Source of the DNA: Acinetobacter albensis
Lineage (GTDB): Bacteria; Pseudomonadota; Gammaproteobacteria; Pseudomonadales; Moraxellaceae
Length of the DNA stretch: 64,000 bases
Direction: 5' to 3'
Assembly (NCBI RefSeq): GCF_900095025.1
Contig: NZ_FMBK01000006.1
Location: forward strand, 124,001-188,000
Part shown: positions 1 to 8,563 of the stretch, in pieces
Layout of the letters: each line of letters begins with the position of its first letter
Numbering within the stretch: the first letter of the stretch is position 1
Program-made: the position numbers and the translations under genes
The notes under the pieces: model-generated
The model's input: the letters and a program-made list of their open reading frames with translations, nothing else
What the model was told of the DNA's origin: nothing
Database searches by the model: none

Positions 1-82
1 CATCACTTTAATTGCTGTGCTGTGTTTAATTCCAATCTTTAAATGGCAGAGCCTCATGGATCACTCGTCCAAAGCTGATTAA
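1..82 (+). CDS. C-terminal fragment of a membrane protein, possibly a transporter
   Basis: An open frame enters from the left edge and stops at a TAA at 80-82, giving about 26 residues. It holds one hydrophobic stretch (ITLIAVLCLIPIF) followed by a short polar tail ending in HSSKAD. This looks like the last transmembrane helix and cytoplasmic tail of a permease, for example of the major facilitator type. Too little is present to assign a family. The porin gene follows after about 125 bases on the same strand. Confidence 0.45.
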   Translation, partial: ITLIAVLCLIPIFKWQSLMDHSSKAD

Positions 83-206
83 TTCAATTCAATATAGATT
101 TAAAACCTAAACATAAAAAAAGATAAGCACATAAAAATTAAATCATTTTTTAAAATATTTCCAAACAGTAACATCTGCTACAGGTTTACTTCGGGGATAT
201 TTATAA

Positions 207-1313
207 ATGAAAACCAAAATTGTAACAGCGCTTTTTTTAAGCGTATGGGCAGGGTCAACTTTTGCTGCACCGACGCTTTATGGGGAAATTGATGCCACTC
301 TGGATTATCTGCCAGAAGACAATGCAACGCAGTCTGACCGTGATGTCTGGGAAATCAGTTCTAATAGTTCTTTTATTGGGGTGAAAGGAGAAGAAAAGCT
401 CACAGATCGACTTAATGCGATTTATAGCATTGAGTGGGCATTTAATGCAGATGGGGAAGGCAGTGATTGGGCGAAACGCAACCGTTTTGTGGGTTTGAAA
501 GATACCCAGTTGGGGACTCTAAAAGTCGGTGCACATGACACACCATTAAAACAGTTGTCGAGTTCGGTGGATACTTTTAATAATTATGTTGCAAACAAAG
601 CCGATATTGCAGGAATTTTTACTGGTGAAAACCGACCTGCAAATGTTGTGGTTTATGAGTCACCTGCTATTTTAGTGCCTACAGGTGCAATTAAAGTGAA
701 CGCTTTGTTGGCGACAGGTGAAGGCAGTGCTATTAAATCGGACAATGGTGTGGTTAAAACTGCGGGTCGGGGTTTAGGGGATGCATGGTCAGCCTCAGTG
801 GTATACGACAGCCCTGTTTTTGTGGCAGGTCTGGCTTATGACAAAGCCATTCCAAGCAACTTTGTTGGGCGAGGTTTTGTGAATGCTTCTGAGCCAGAAG
901 TCACAGGCGGTTCATTGTTTGCAGCAGCCAATACAATTCGTGCAATTGGTCGAGCGAATTTAGCCAATGGGGTAGCACTTAAAGCGTTGTATCAAACCTC
1001 AGAAGTACAAGATGCCGAAGGCAATGCAGTGGGTTCAGAATTTATTGATGATGCGCAAGGCTGGTTAGTGGGCGCTGAGTATAATATTGCCACAGCTAAA
1101 GCGTGGACGATAAAAGGACAATATAGCCAAAATACCACCAGTTTTATCAATGGATCAGCTGATCTAGAAGCCAAACAAATTTTTGCAGGTTTAGATTATG
1201 CCTTCACGAAACAAGTGAAAGCCTATGGTTATGCAGGTTATTTAACCTTAGAACGGGGGAATGCAGAAACCAAGCAACCTGTAGCAGGAACAGGTTTAGA
1301 ATTTAAATTCTAA
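207..1313 (+). CDS. Outer-membrane porin (general Gram-negative porin family)
   Basis: This 368-residue protein has a clear Sec signal peptide (MKTKIVTALFLSVWAGSTFA, then APTLYGEID). The mature N-terminus with its early TLYGEID strand matches trimeric 16-strand porins of the Neisseria/Bordetella type, and the chain ends in a terminal Phe (GLEFKF), the usual BAM recognition signal. The FIGVKGEEKL and FVGLKDTQLGTLKVGAHDTP segments are also typical of the family. A GGGG-rich ribosome site lies about 8 bases before the ATG. It should form a diffusion channel in the outer membrane; the substrate cannot be told from sequence. A strong hairpin terminator follows. Confidence 0.85.
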   Translation: MKTKIVTALFLSVWAGSTFAAPTLYGEIDATLDYLPEDNATQSDRDVWEISSNSSFIGVKGEEKLTDRLNAIYSIEWAFNADGEGSDWAKRNRFVGLKDTQLGTLKVGAHDTPLKQLSSSVDTFNNYVANKADIAGIFTGENRPANVVVYESPAILVPTGAIKVNALLATGEGSAIKSDNGVVKTAGRGLGDAWSASVVYDSPVFVAGLAYDKAIPSNFVGRGFVNASEPEVTGGSLFAAANTIRAIGRANLANGVALKALYQTSEVQDAEGNAVGSEFIDDAQGWLVGAEYNIATAKAWTIKGQYSQNTTSFINGSADLEAKQIFAGLDYAFTKQVKAYGYAGYLTLERGNAETKQPVAGTGLEFKF

Positions 1314-1337
1314 TGCAAGCCTGTTAAACATTGATTT

Positions 1338-1366
1338 AAAAGCGATGGTGACATCGCTTTTTTTAT
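1338..1366 (+). terminator. Rho-independent terminator after the porin gene
   Basis: A perfect 10-bp stem (1338-1347 with 1352-1361) with a GTGA loop is followed by a T-rich run. It separates the porin transcript from the pmrCAB operon. Confidence 0.85.
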
Positions 1367-1382
1367 TTAAGTGAGTTTTAAG
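1366..1382 (+). promoter_or_regulatory. Candidate PmrA box upstream of pmrC
   Basis: Two TTTAAG hexamers, at 1366-1371 and 1377-1382, are separated by exactly five bases. This fits the HTTAAD-N5-HTTAAD direct repeat described for PmrA regulators. The box ends 49 bases before the pmrC ATG, a position compatible with activation of the operon promoter by the PmrA encoded just downstream. It starts in the T-run of the porin terminator. I did not find a convincing -35/-10 pair at standard spacing. Confidence 0.65.
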
Positions 1383-1431
1383 TTTAAAATTTTACATTGC
1401 AGCATCAGTATAAAAGATTAGCGATAAAATA

Positions 1432-3099
1432 ATGCTCGATGCAATCCTCCAATTTCGGAATAAAATTCATCCGATTTCGTTAAACCAATTTAATTTAGTG
1501 CTGGCCATTTGGCTGGGCGTAGTTTTGAATTTGAGTTTTTTTCAACAGATTCATCACCTCACACCTTATCAAGGCATGAAAGCCTATTTATTTTTAGCTG
1601 CAACCGTAGTGGTTATCATCGCGGCGTACTATTTTATTTTTCAGCTATTAAATTGGAACTGGACAGCGAAACCGATTGCGATTGTCTTGCTATTTATTGG
1701 TGGCTTTGCGGCTTATGCAGTCAATTCTTTGGGCGTGCTGATTACGCCAGATCAAATTCAAAATTTGATGCAAACAGATCTGGCCGAGGCACGTGATACT
1801 TGGTCATGGCGTTTGGTCGGGTGGACAATCGTCATTACCTTATTGCCAATTATTGCGACTTTAATGGTCAAAATTAAGTCAGAGCCTGTGATTCGCCAAA
1901 TGTGGAAAAAAATACTGACTTCGGTACTTTCTTTGGCTATGGTGGCTGGACTGTTGTTTGTATTTTATGTCGATTTTGCTGCAATATTTCGTGAACATCA
2001 TGATTTAAAAAGCATGATTTCACCGCAAAATATGATTTCTTCTTTCACGTCATATTATAAAAATAAAACCCCAAAGCAAAATTTACCTTTAATTGTGTAT
2101 GGTGAGGATGCACATTTAATTCAACAAGTCGCAGCACCGAATAAACCGAAATTGATGGTTTTGGTGGTAGGAGAAACGGCCCGTGCTGAAAGTTTTTCTT
2201 TAAACGGTTATGCTAAAAATACCAATCCTGAATTATCAAAACTTAATATTATCAATTTTAATCAGGTCAGTTCATGTGGAACAGCCACAGCAGTTTCAGT
2301 GCCTTGCATGTTTTCTGGCATGACGCGTAAAGACTATGATGAACAACTTGCAAGTCATCGCGAAGGATTGCTCGATATTGCACAGCGTGCAGGCTATAAA
2401 GTCACTTGGATTGATAATAATTCAGGTTGTAAGGGAACGTGTAATCGAGTGGAACAATATCAAATTCCACAGGCTATTCAGGATAAATGGTGTACAAAAG
2501 CAGGTGAATGTCAGGATGAAATTTTAATCGACAGCTTAAAAGCCTATCTTGCAGGGCTTGCGATTACAGATACAACGCCACGTCTCATTGTATTACATCA
2601 AATGGGCAGTCATGGGCCAGCTTACTATCAACGCTCAACCGTGGCATTCCAATCTTTTAAACCGAGTTGTGATACTAATGCGATTCAAGGTTGTAGCCGC
2701 ACAGAGTTATTAAATAGTTATGACAATACAATTGTGTATACCGACCATGTATTAAGTTCACTCATTCAAGAATTAAAAACCCATACGCATTATCAAACAG
2801 GCTTTTGGTATTTGTCTGATCATGGTGAATCGACAGGGGAGAGTGGTATGTATTTGCACGGTGCACCCTATGCGATTGCGCCGAGTCAGCAAACACATAT
2901 TCCCATGCTGATGTGGTTTTCAAATGATTGGCGCAAACACAATGCTGCACAAATCACTTGCTTAGCCCAACAAAAAAGCAAAGAATTGAGCCAAGATAAT
3001 ATGTTCCCCAGTTTGCTTAGTTTGTTAGATATAAAAACCCAAGTCATTCATAAACAAAATGATATGTTGCAACAATGTGAAACCCAAGAAAAAGTGTGA
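1432..3099 (+). CDS. pmrC: Phosphoethanolamine-lipid A transferase PmrC/EptA
   Basis: This 555-residue inner-membrane enzyme transfers phosphoethanolamine from phosphatidylethanolamine to lipid A phosphates, lowering surface charge and polymyxin binding. Five hydrophobic segments fill roughly the first 190 residues. The periplasmic sulfatase-like domain follows, with VVGETARAESFS (metal-site Glu), CGTATAVSVPCMFSG in which Thr286 aligns with the nucleophile of MCR/EptA enzymes, and SDHGESTGE near the second metal site. Paired cysteines of the family are present. It is the first gene of pmrCAB; pmrA begins 9 bases after its stop. The product is full length, so nothing suggests loss of function. 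Confidence 0.95.
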   Translation: MLDAILQFRNKIHPISLNQFNLVLAIWLGVVLNLSFFQQIHHLTPYQGMKAYLFLAATVVVIIAAYYFIFQLLNWNWTAKPIAIVLLFIGGFAAYAVNSLGVLITPDQIQNLMQTDLAEARDTWSWRLVGWTIVITLLPIIATLMVKIKSEPVIRQMWKKILTSVLSLAMVAGLLFVFYVDFAAIFREHHDLKSMISPQNMISSFTSYYKNKTPKQNLPLIVYGEDAHLIQQVAAPNKPKLMVLVVGETARAESFSLNGYAKNTNPELSKLNIINFNQVSSCGTATAVSVPCMFSGMTRKDYDEQLASHREGLLDIAQRAGYKVTWIDNNSGCKGTCNRVEQYQIPQAIQDKWCTKAGECQDEILIDSLKAYLAGLAITDTTPRLIVLHQMGSHGPAYYQRSTVAFQSFKPSCDTNAIQGCSRTELLNSYDNTIVYTDHVLSSLIQELKTHTHYQTGFWYLSDHGESTGESGMYLHGAPYAIAPSQQTHIPMLMWFSNDWRKHNAAQITCLAQQKSKELSQDNMFPSLLSLLDIKTQVIHKQNDMLQQCETQEKV

Positions 3100-3108
3100 G
3101 TTTAAAGC

Positions 3109-3786
3109 ATGACTAAAATATTAATGATTGAAGATGATTTTATGATTGCTGAATCCAGCATGACACTACTGAAATATCAACAATTTGACGTGCAATGGGT
3201 CAATAATGGAATTGATGGCTTAAAAAAACTGGCTGAAGAAAAATTTGATATCGTGTTACTCGATTTAGGCTTGCCGCTGCTGGATGGGATGCAAGTATTA
3301 AAGAAAATTCGGTTGCAATCAGCAACTTTACCTGTGCTGATTATTTCTGCGCGTGATCAACTGCAAAACAGGGTCGAGGGATTAAATCAGGGCGCCGATG
3401 ATTATTTAATTAAACCTTATGAGTTTGATGAACTGGTTGCACGGATTCATGCATTATTACGTCGTAGTGGCAGTGACGTGATTCTGCAAGAGAGCGCAAA
3501 AATTTTACACTATGCGGACTTGACCTTAGATGTAGAGCAGCATATTGCTCAGTTCAAAGGACAATACCTAGATTTGTCTAATCGAGAATGGGCAATTTTG
3601 ACACCTTTAGTCAGCCATCCCAACAAGATTTTTTCTAAAGCCAATTTAGAAGATAAGTTATATGACCTAGACAGTGAAATTAACAGCAATACCATTGAAG
3701 TTTATATCCATCATTTACGCGCTAAACTGGGGAAAGATTTTATTCGTACAATTCGCGGATTAGGTTATCGTCTTGGACAACAATAG
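3109..3786 (+). CDS. pmrA: Response regulator PmrA (OmpR family)
   Basis: This 225-residue two-component regulator has an N-terminal receiver domain with the acidic pocket IEDD (residues 7-10), the phospho-acceptor Asp52 in LLDLGLP, and Lys in LIKPYEFDE. The C-terminal winged-helix DNA-binding domain (about residues 130-225) ends in the typical HHLRAKLG...IRTIRGLGYRL pattern. It should be phosphorylated by PmrB and activate pmrCAB and other lipid A genes. Candidate target boxes lie upstream of pmrC and of the PAP2 gene at 5127-5825. Confidence 0.96.
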   Translation: MTKILMIEDDFMIAESSMTLLKYQQFDVQWVNNGIDGLKKLAEEKFDIVLLDLGLPLLDGMQVLKKIRLQSATLPVLIISARDQLQNRVEGLNQGADDYLIKPYEFDELVARIHALLRRSGSDVILQESAKILHYADLTLDVEQHIAQFKGQYLDLSNREWAILTPLVSHPNKIFSKANLEDKLYDLDSEINSNTIEVYIHHLRAKLGKDFIRTIRGLGYRLGQQ

Positions 3787-3795
3787 GACAATGGA

Positions 3796-5112
3796 TTGGT
3801 GCAGACACAATATTCATTAAAAAAACGCCTGATTATTTATATTTCTATTTTTAGTATTGCTTTGGGCTGTCTACTGGTTTTTTCTGCTTATCGGATTGCG
3901 CTAGAAGAAATTAATGAAGTTTTAGATGCTCAAATGAAAAATTTGGCAGAACGTATTGCTTTACACGACCCAGAACCAGTAAAAAGTCAGTTTGACCAAA
4001 TGCGGCATTATCATGAAGAAGATTTGTTTGTCGATGTTTGGTCGTATCATGAAGAAGATCATAGCCAGCATCATTTAAATTTATTGGTGCATCCTGTACA
4101 AAAAGCCGGTTTTTATACGCATAAAACTGCAAATGGCGTTTGGCATACCTACATTCTACCTTTAAAAGATTATCAGGTTCAGATCAGCCAGCAGCAGAGC
4201 ACGCGTCAGCATTTGGCTTTGGAGCTGGCAGGCAGCATGTTTATTCCTTATTTGCTGTTCATGCCTTTTGTGATTTGGGGATTAAGTTGGATTATTGGTC
4301 GTAGTTTACAACCACTCGATGATTTTAAAACTGAATTGGCCCAGCGTGATTCACATGAGTTAAGCCCAATTCAAATCAGTCATTATCCTGTGGAAATTGC
4401 ACCGACGATTCGGGAAATGAATTTTCTGTTTGAACGTATTTTAAATGCACAACAAGAACAGCGACAGTTTATCGCAGATGCAGCACATGAATTGCGCACG
4501 CCCATTACTGCTTTAAATTTACAAATGCAAATTTTATTAAAGCAATTTCCAGAAGCACAAGATTTACAAAATTTGAGTAAGGGTTTAATTCGGATTCAGC
4601 ATTTGGTCAGTCAGTTACTCAGTTTGGCAAAACAAGATGCCTCTATTTTGGAATTAGAAACAAAACAGCCCTGTTCGCTGCATCATGTCGCGCTCAATTG
4701 CGTAGAACAACTGATTCACTTGGCGATGCAGAAAGAAATTGATTTGGGTATGGAGCGTCAAGAGGAAATTTTTTTGCTTTGTCCAGAATCGGCGGTACAT
4801 TCCATTCTTTTTAATTTGATTGATAATGCGATTAAATACACCCCCAAGCAGGGCATGATCAATGTTTCTGTTTTTGAGCAAGAGGGAGTGGCAGTTTTGC
4901 TAGTCGAAGACAATGGACCAGGCATTGCACCAGAACTGTATGAGAAAATTCTCAAACGTTTTTATCGTGTCCATCATCATTTAGAAATTGGAAGTGGACT
5001 GGGGCTTTCAATTGTAGATAAAGCAGTAGAACGCTTAGGTGGTCAAATTTCTTTTACACGCAGTGAGACGTTGGGTGGATTACAAGTGCGTGTTAGCTTA
5101 CCTATGCAGTAA
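3796..5112 (+). CDS. pmrB: Sensor histidine kinase PmrB
   Basis: This 438-residue membrane kinase has a first transmembrane helix at about residues 12-30, a periplasmic region rich in His and acidic residues (HYHEEDLFVDVW, HEEDHSQHH), and a second helix near residues 155-175. The HisKA motif DAAHELRTPITALNLQ follows, with phospho-acceptor His231, then the ATPase boxes NLIDNAIKY, VEDNGPGI and GSGLGLS. The start is a TTG at 3796, placed 7 bases after an AGGA site; a GTG one codon later is the alternative. The acidic, His-rich sensor region fits the metal and low-pH sensing reported for PmrB proteins. It is the last gene of the operon and converges on the PAP2 gene. Confidence 0.95.
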   Translation: MVQTQYSLKKRLIIYISIFSIALGCLLVFSAYRIALEEINEVLDAQMKNLAERIALHDPEPVKSQFDQMRHYHEEDLFVDVWSYHEEDHSQHHLNLLVHPVQKAGFYTHKTANGVWHTYILPLKDYQVQISQQQSTRQHLALELAGSMFIPYLLFMPFVIWGLSWIIGRSLQPLDDFKTELAQRDSHELSPIQISHYPVEIAPTIREMNFLFERILNAQQEQRQFIADAAHELRTPITALNLQMQILLKQFPEAQDLQNLSKGLIRIQHLVSQLLSLAKQDASILELETKQPCSLHHVALNCVEQLIHLAMQKEIDLGMERQEEIFLLCPESAVHSILFNLIDNAIKYTPKQGMINVSVFEQEGVAVLLVEDNGPGIAPELYEKILKRFYRVHHHLEIGSGLGLSIVDKAVERLGGQISFTRSETLGGLQVRVSLPMQ

Positions 5113-5126
5113 ATTCAGATTCGCAT

Positions 5127-5825
5127 TTATGGGGTTTTATTCGGATCTAAACTGAATTTTTTATAATTAAAAATATAAAAAACAACGTTTATGAGCCAAA
5201 TAATCCAAGCGGTCCATAAGTTGTGACTCAGGAAATGTGCCCCGCGCATCATTTGTGCCCAACCCAAGGCAAAACCTAAAATCACAGCAGAAATGAGATA
5301 AAAATAAGCACGCTTTTGATTGGAGTCTCGGAACACAAAATAGCCTACCATCATTGCGAAACCTGTAGCAGCGTGTCCACCGGGGAAACAATGCCCCTTG
5401 GTCGCTGAAAAATCCCAAAAAAAACCTTGTGGTGTCGGAATAGTGATATTCCAAGGACAGGCATGAGCAGATTGTGATTTGAGTAAGCCAATCATTGAGG
5501 TGGACAGAATCACCATGCCAAAGAAATAACCGTATCGCCAACGGTTTGGTTTCAACGTACTGAATTTAAAAGAACCCAGCCATAGGATTAAAAAGCTGAC
5601 ATAGATCAAGATAATGAAGTTTTTAATATAGCGATGATTAAGTTCAGCCAAATACCAGTTATCGCGAAGTATAAATTGTCCTGAGGGGCTAATCCATGGA
5701 TCGATTAAGATCAAATCAAGCATTCCCCCTATAGGAAAACCAATCCAAAGCACACAAAAACTGACGATCAGAAAGCAGCCTTGATAGAGAATAATGCGTT
5801 GTTGGTCATGCATATAAAAGTTCAA
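5127..5825 (-). CDS. PAP2-family lipid phosphatase linked to pmrCAB
   Basis: This 232-residue polytopic membrane protein has the three PAP2 (type 2 phosphatidic acid phosphatase) motifs in variant form. They are Lys116-X6-Cys-Pro124 followed by Trp (KSQSAHACPWN), FPGGH with His151, and R194GAHFLSH201. These variants are typical of a PAP2 subgroup often found beside phosphoethanolamine transferases, including the pap2 gene that accompanies mcr-1. The expected reaction is removal of a phosphate from a lipid at the periplasmic face; the substrate (lipid A, undecaprenyl phosphate or a phospholipid) is not readable from sequence. It converges on pmrB with a 14-base gap and has its own candidate PmrA box 34 bases before the ATG. 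Confidence 0.88.
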   Translation of the reverse strand: MNFYMHDQQRIILYQGCFLIVSFCVLWIGFPIGGMLDLILIDPWISPSGQFILRDNWYLAELNHRYIKNFIILIYVSFLILWLGSFKFSTLKPNRWRYGYFFGMVILSTSMIGLLKSQSAHACPWNITIPTPQGFFWDFSATKGHCFPGGHAATGFAMMVGYFVFRDSNQKRAYFYLISAVILGFALGWAQMMRGAHFLSHNLWTAWIIWLINVVFYIFNYKKFSLDPNKTP

Positions 5826-5858
5826 TAGATTTTATTTTGGCTATTACAGCAACATAAA

Positions 5859-5875
5859 CTTAATTTCGCCTTAAG
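5859..5875 (-). promoter_or_regulatory. Candidate PmrA box upstream of the PAP2 gene
   Basis: On the plus strand this reads CTTAAT-TTCGC-CTTAAG, two hexamers separated by five bases; on the gene's own strand it reads CTTAAG-GCGAA-ATTAAG. Both fit HTTAAD-N5-HTTAAD. It lies 34-50 bases before the start codon. A weak -10 (TGTAAT) downstream would place the box over the -35 region, as expected for an activator-dependent promoter. The match is closer to the enterobacterial consensus than the box at pmrC. Confidence 0.65.
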
Positions 5876-5973
5876 ACAGAGTGAAGAATTTTTTAAGCTG
5901 ATTAATTTCAGAATTCTAGCTTAGGTTGCTCATGCTATTGATATTCTGTATCGAGATTGATTTAAAAATAAAA

Positions 5974-5998
5974 AAAGCGACTTTGATTCGCCGCTTTA
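5974..5998 (-). terminator. Probable terminator of the ammonium transporter gene
   Basis: On the minus strand a short AAGCG/CGCTT stem is followed by seven T residues, just downstream of the amt stop. The stem is short and imperfect. Confidence 0.5.
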
Positions 5999-6014
5999 AA
6001 ATTTCAGAACATCA

Positions 6015-7202
6015 TTAAAAAATAGCATCTTCCGAATTTGCTGAGATTTTATGGATGGATAAATCTGCGCCATTGAATTCATCTTCTTGCGATAAACGAA
6101 TGCCTATGGTGTATTTAAGTACGCCATAAACCAAAAAGCCGCCTGCAAGTGCGATTGATATCGCGAGTAAGGTACCGATGATTTGAGAAATCATGGAAAC
6201 TCCACCTAAACCGCCCAACCAAGATTGCCCAAAAAGACCCACTGCCAAACCACCGAAGGTTCCACAGATGCCATGTAGTGGCCAAACGCCTAAGACATCA
6301 TCTACTTTGAGTTTATTTTGGGTATAGGTAAACAGTTTGACAAACATAATACCTGCTATCGATCCAATGACTAAAGCACCCAAAGGATGTACCACATCTG
6401 AACCTGCACAAATAGCGACTAAACCTGCCAAAGGACCATTATGTAAAAAGCCTGGGTCATTTCTACCCGCAAAATTTGCCGCAATGGTTCCACCCACCAT
6501 GGCCATAAGAGAGTTAATAGCGACCAGTCCAGAAATAGCCTCTAAACGTTGTGCGCTCATGACATTAAAACCAAACCAACCCACAATTAAAATCCAAGAA
6601 CCTAATGCCAGAAATGGAATAGAAGAGGGGGGATGAGCACTTACACGCCCATCCTTTTTGTAACGACCATGACGTGCGCCGAGTAAGATTACTGCAGCAA
6701 ATGCGATCCAGCCCCCCATAGCATGTACCACAATAGAACCCGCAAAATCATGAAAATTGGCACCGAATGTCTGAGCTAACCATGCTTGTAGACCTAAGTT
6801 GCCATTCCATGCAATTCCTTCAAAAAAAGGATAGATCAAGGCAACCAACAGTAAAGTGGCAATGGCTTGCGAACGCATTTTAGCCCGTTCGGCGATACCA
6901 CCCGAAATAATGGCAGGAATGGCAGCGGCAAAGGTCAACAAGAAGAAACAGCGCATCAGGTTGTAGCCATGATCTGTAACTAAAGTTGCACCAGAATGGA
7001 AAAAATGTTGCCCATAGGCAATGTAATAACCCACAAAAAAGTAAGCCATGGCAGAAAGAGCAAAGTCCGTCAAAATTTTACTGAGGGCATTGACTTGATT
7101 TTTATGTCTAACGGTCCCCAATTCCAAAAATGCAAAACCTGCATGCATGGCCAATACTAAAATCGCACCAAGAAGGAGAAAGAGTAAATCTATGTTTTGC
7201 AT
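6015..7202 (-). CDS. amt: Ammonium transporter, Amt family
   Basis: This 395-residue protein has about eleven hydrophobic helices and Amt signatures: FAFLELGTVRHKNQVNAL in the first helices, DFAGSIVVHAMGGWIAF with the pore His of helix 5, and WPLHGICGTFGGLAVGLFG with the second pore His. It should conduct ammonia/ammonium across the inner membrane. Unlike many amt genes it is not next to glnK, and there is no export-type signal peptide before the first helix. A GGAG ribosome site lies 9 bases before the ATG. It is apparently a single-gene unit with a long non-coding region upstream. Confidence 0.93.
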   Translation of the reverse strand: MQNIDLLFLLLGAILVLAMHAGFAFLELGTVRHKNQVNALSKILTDFALSAMAYFFVGYYIAYGQHFFHSGATLVTDHGYNLMRCFFLLTFAAAIPAIISGGIAERAKMRSQAIATLLLVALIYPFFEGIAWNGNLGLQAWLAQTFGANFHDFAGSIVVHAMGGWIAFAAVILLGARHGRYKKDGRVSAHPPSSIPFLALGSWILIVGWFGFNVMSAQRLEAISGLVAINSLMAMVGGTIAANFAGRNDPGFLHNGPLAGLVAICAGSDVVHPLGALVIGSIAGIMFVKLFTYTQNKLKVDDVLGVWPLHGICGTFGGLAVGLFGQSWLGGLGGVSMISQIIGTLLAISIALAGGFLVYGVLKYTIGIRLSQEDEFNGADLSIHKISANSEDAIF

Positions 7203-7775
7203 TTTATGGCTCCATTTTAGTGCTTAAATCACAAAAAGGTAATCAGTATACTCATATGATTATTTTCGGGAAGAGATTTGGAAAAGGGAAATTTTGATTA
7301 AATAGGGCTAAAAAATAATAAGCCTCGATATAAAGCAAAGCTATGCACTATGATGGAATCCACGCACTATTTTAGAACATCTTGCAGATCGGTGCTTTAT
7401 TTTATCTTGTTGAATAATATATATAAATTATATTCAATCCATTCAGTCAAAGAATAAATCATTCAAAATTTAATCAAAAATGAGATAAACATTCTATCGG
7501 AAAAGTTAAAAATAATAGAAAAAACCAATTCTAGATCTTCTAGTGCAGCTTATTTTAATTTTTAAGGACCAGTGGAGATGCATCTTTACATGACAATCGC
7601 TTGCTGCTGTGTAGATTTGATAAAACTAATATTTGAGATGATGAATTATAAGTTTTAGATAACCCTTTAATAAGAATGAGTGAGTTTTAATCGTGCAATA
7701 CAATTAGGCAATTAACACGGCAGTTTAATTCACCGAGTTATGAATTGTATCTCTCAATAAAATAAATAAGGCAAC
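7203..7775. other. Long non-coding region between amt and the glutamate transporter operon
   Basis: This is about 570 AT-rich bases with no open frame carrying protein-like features in either direction. It must hold the amt promoter (minus strand). A loose TTGAATA...TATTCAA inverted repeat sits at 7410-7437, and several GCAC/GTGC half-sites lie near 7340-7400, but none forms a complete known operator. I see nothing else I can name. Confidence 0.6.
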
Positions 7776-7803
7776 AAAAAGCAGATCGATTGATCTGCTT
7801 TTT
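7776..7803 (-). terminator. Terminator of the gltIJKL operon
   Basis: A perfect 12-bp inverted repeat (7776-7787 with 7792-7803, GATT loop) is flanked by A and T runs, so it can act in both directions. It lies 17 bases after the gltL stop. Confidence 0.85.
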
Positions 7804-7819
7804 TTGCTATGTGCAAAGT

Positions 7820-8563
7820 TTAATGCAAAATTTTATCTAGGAATTGCTGAGCACGTTCACCGCGCTTTGTATTAAAGAATTCATCTTTAGTACAGTCTTC
7901 AACAATTTTACCTTGGTCCATGAAAATCACCCGATTGGCAACTTGACGTGCAAAGCCCATTTCGTGGGTTACACACATCATCGTCATGCCTTCTTTGGCT
8001 AAACCGACCATAACATCAAGTACTTCTGTAATCATTTCAGGATCAAGCGCAGAAGTAGGTTCGTCAAATAACATTGCGATGGGATCCATGCTTAAAGCAC
8101 GGGCAATTGCCACACGTTGTTGTTGACCACCTGAAAGTTGAGCAGGGAATTTATCTGCTTGAGCACTGAGGCCAACACGATCTAAGTAGGCCAATCCTTT
8201 TTTCTTAGCTTCTGCTTCAGAACGTCCTAAAACTTTAATTTGGGCAATGGTTAAGTTTTCAGTAATGGTGAGGTGAGGAAATAATTCAAAATGCTGAAAT
8301 ACCATTCCCACTCGGCTACGTAATTGGTTTAAGTTGGTTTTTGGGTCTTTAATGGCAATGCTATTGACCAAAATATTGCCTTGCTGGAAAGCCTCTAAGC
8401 CATTCACGGTCTTAATCAGAGTCGATTTACCTGAACCCGAGGGACCACAAACTACAACGACTTCGCCTTGACAAATTTGCGTGCTGCAATCGGTCAGTAC
8501 TTGAAATTTATCGTACCATTTACTCACGTTCTGAATGTCGATCATCACTTTGGTATCATTCAT
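7820..8563 (-). CDS. gltL: Glutamate/aspartate ABC transporter ATP-binding protein
   Basis: This 247-residue ABC ATPase of the polar amino-acid uptake family has Walker A GPSGSGKST, Q-loop region VFQHFELFPHLT, signature LSGGQQQR, Walker B AMLFDEPTSALDP and switch His in CVTHEMGFA. It powers import through the two permeases encoded upstream in the operon. Its ATG overlaps the end of the preceding permease gene by four bases, indicating translational coupling. The amino-acid preference is inferred from the four-gene gltIJKL layout and similarity to E. coli GltL; other acidic or polar amino acids are possible. Confidence 0.9.
   Translation of the reverse strand: MNDTKVMIDIQNVSKWYDKFQVLTDCSTQICQGEVVVVCGPSGSGKSTLIKTVNGLEAFQQGNILVNSIAIKDPKTNLNQLRSRVGMVFQHFELFPHLTITENLTIAQIKVLGRSEAEAKKKGLAYLDRVGLSAQADKFPAQLSGGQQQRVAIARALSMDPIAMLFDEPTSALDPEMITEVLDVMVGLAKEGMTMMCVTHEMGFARQVANRVIFMDQGKIVEDCTKDEFFNTKRGERAQQFLDKILH

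Noticed and set aside
7330..7410. NtrC sites and a sigma-54 promoter upstream of amt
   Set aside because: Several GCAC half-sites exist and TAGTGC...TTTGCT is vaguely sigma-54-like, but the GG/GC spacing is wrong by one base and the first GG is not conserved.
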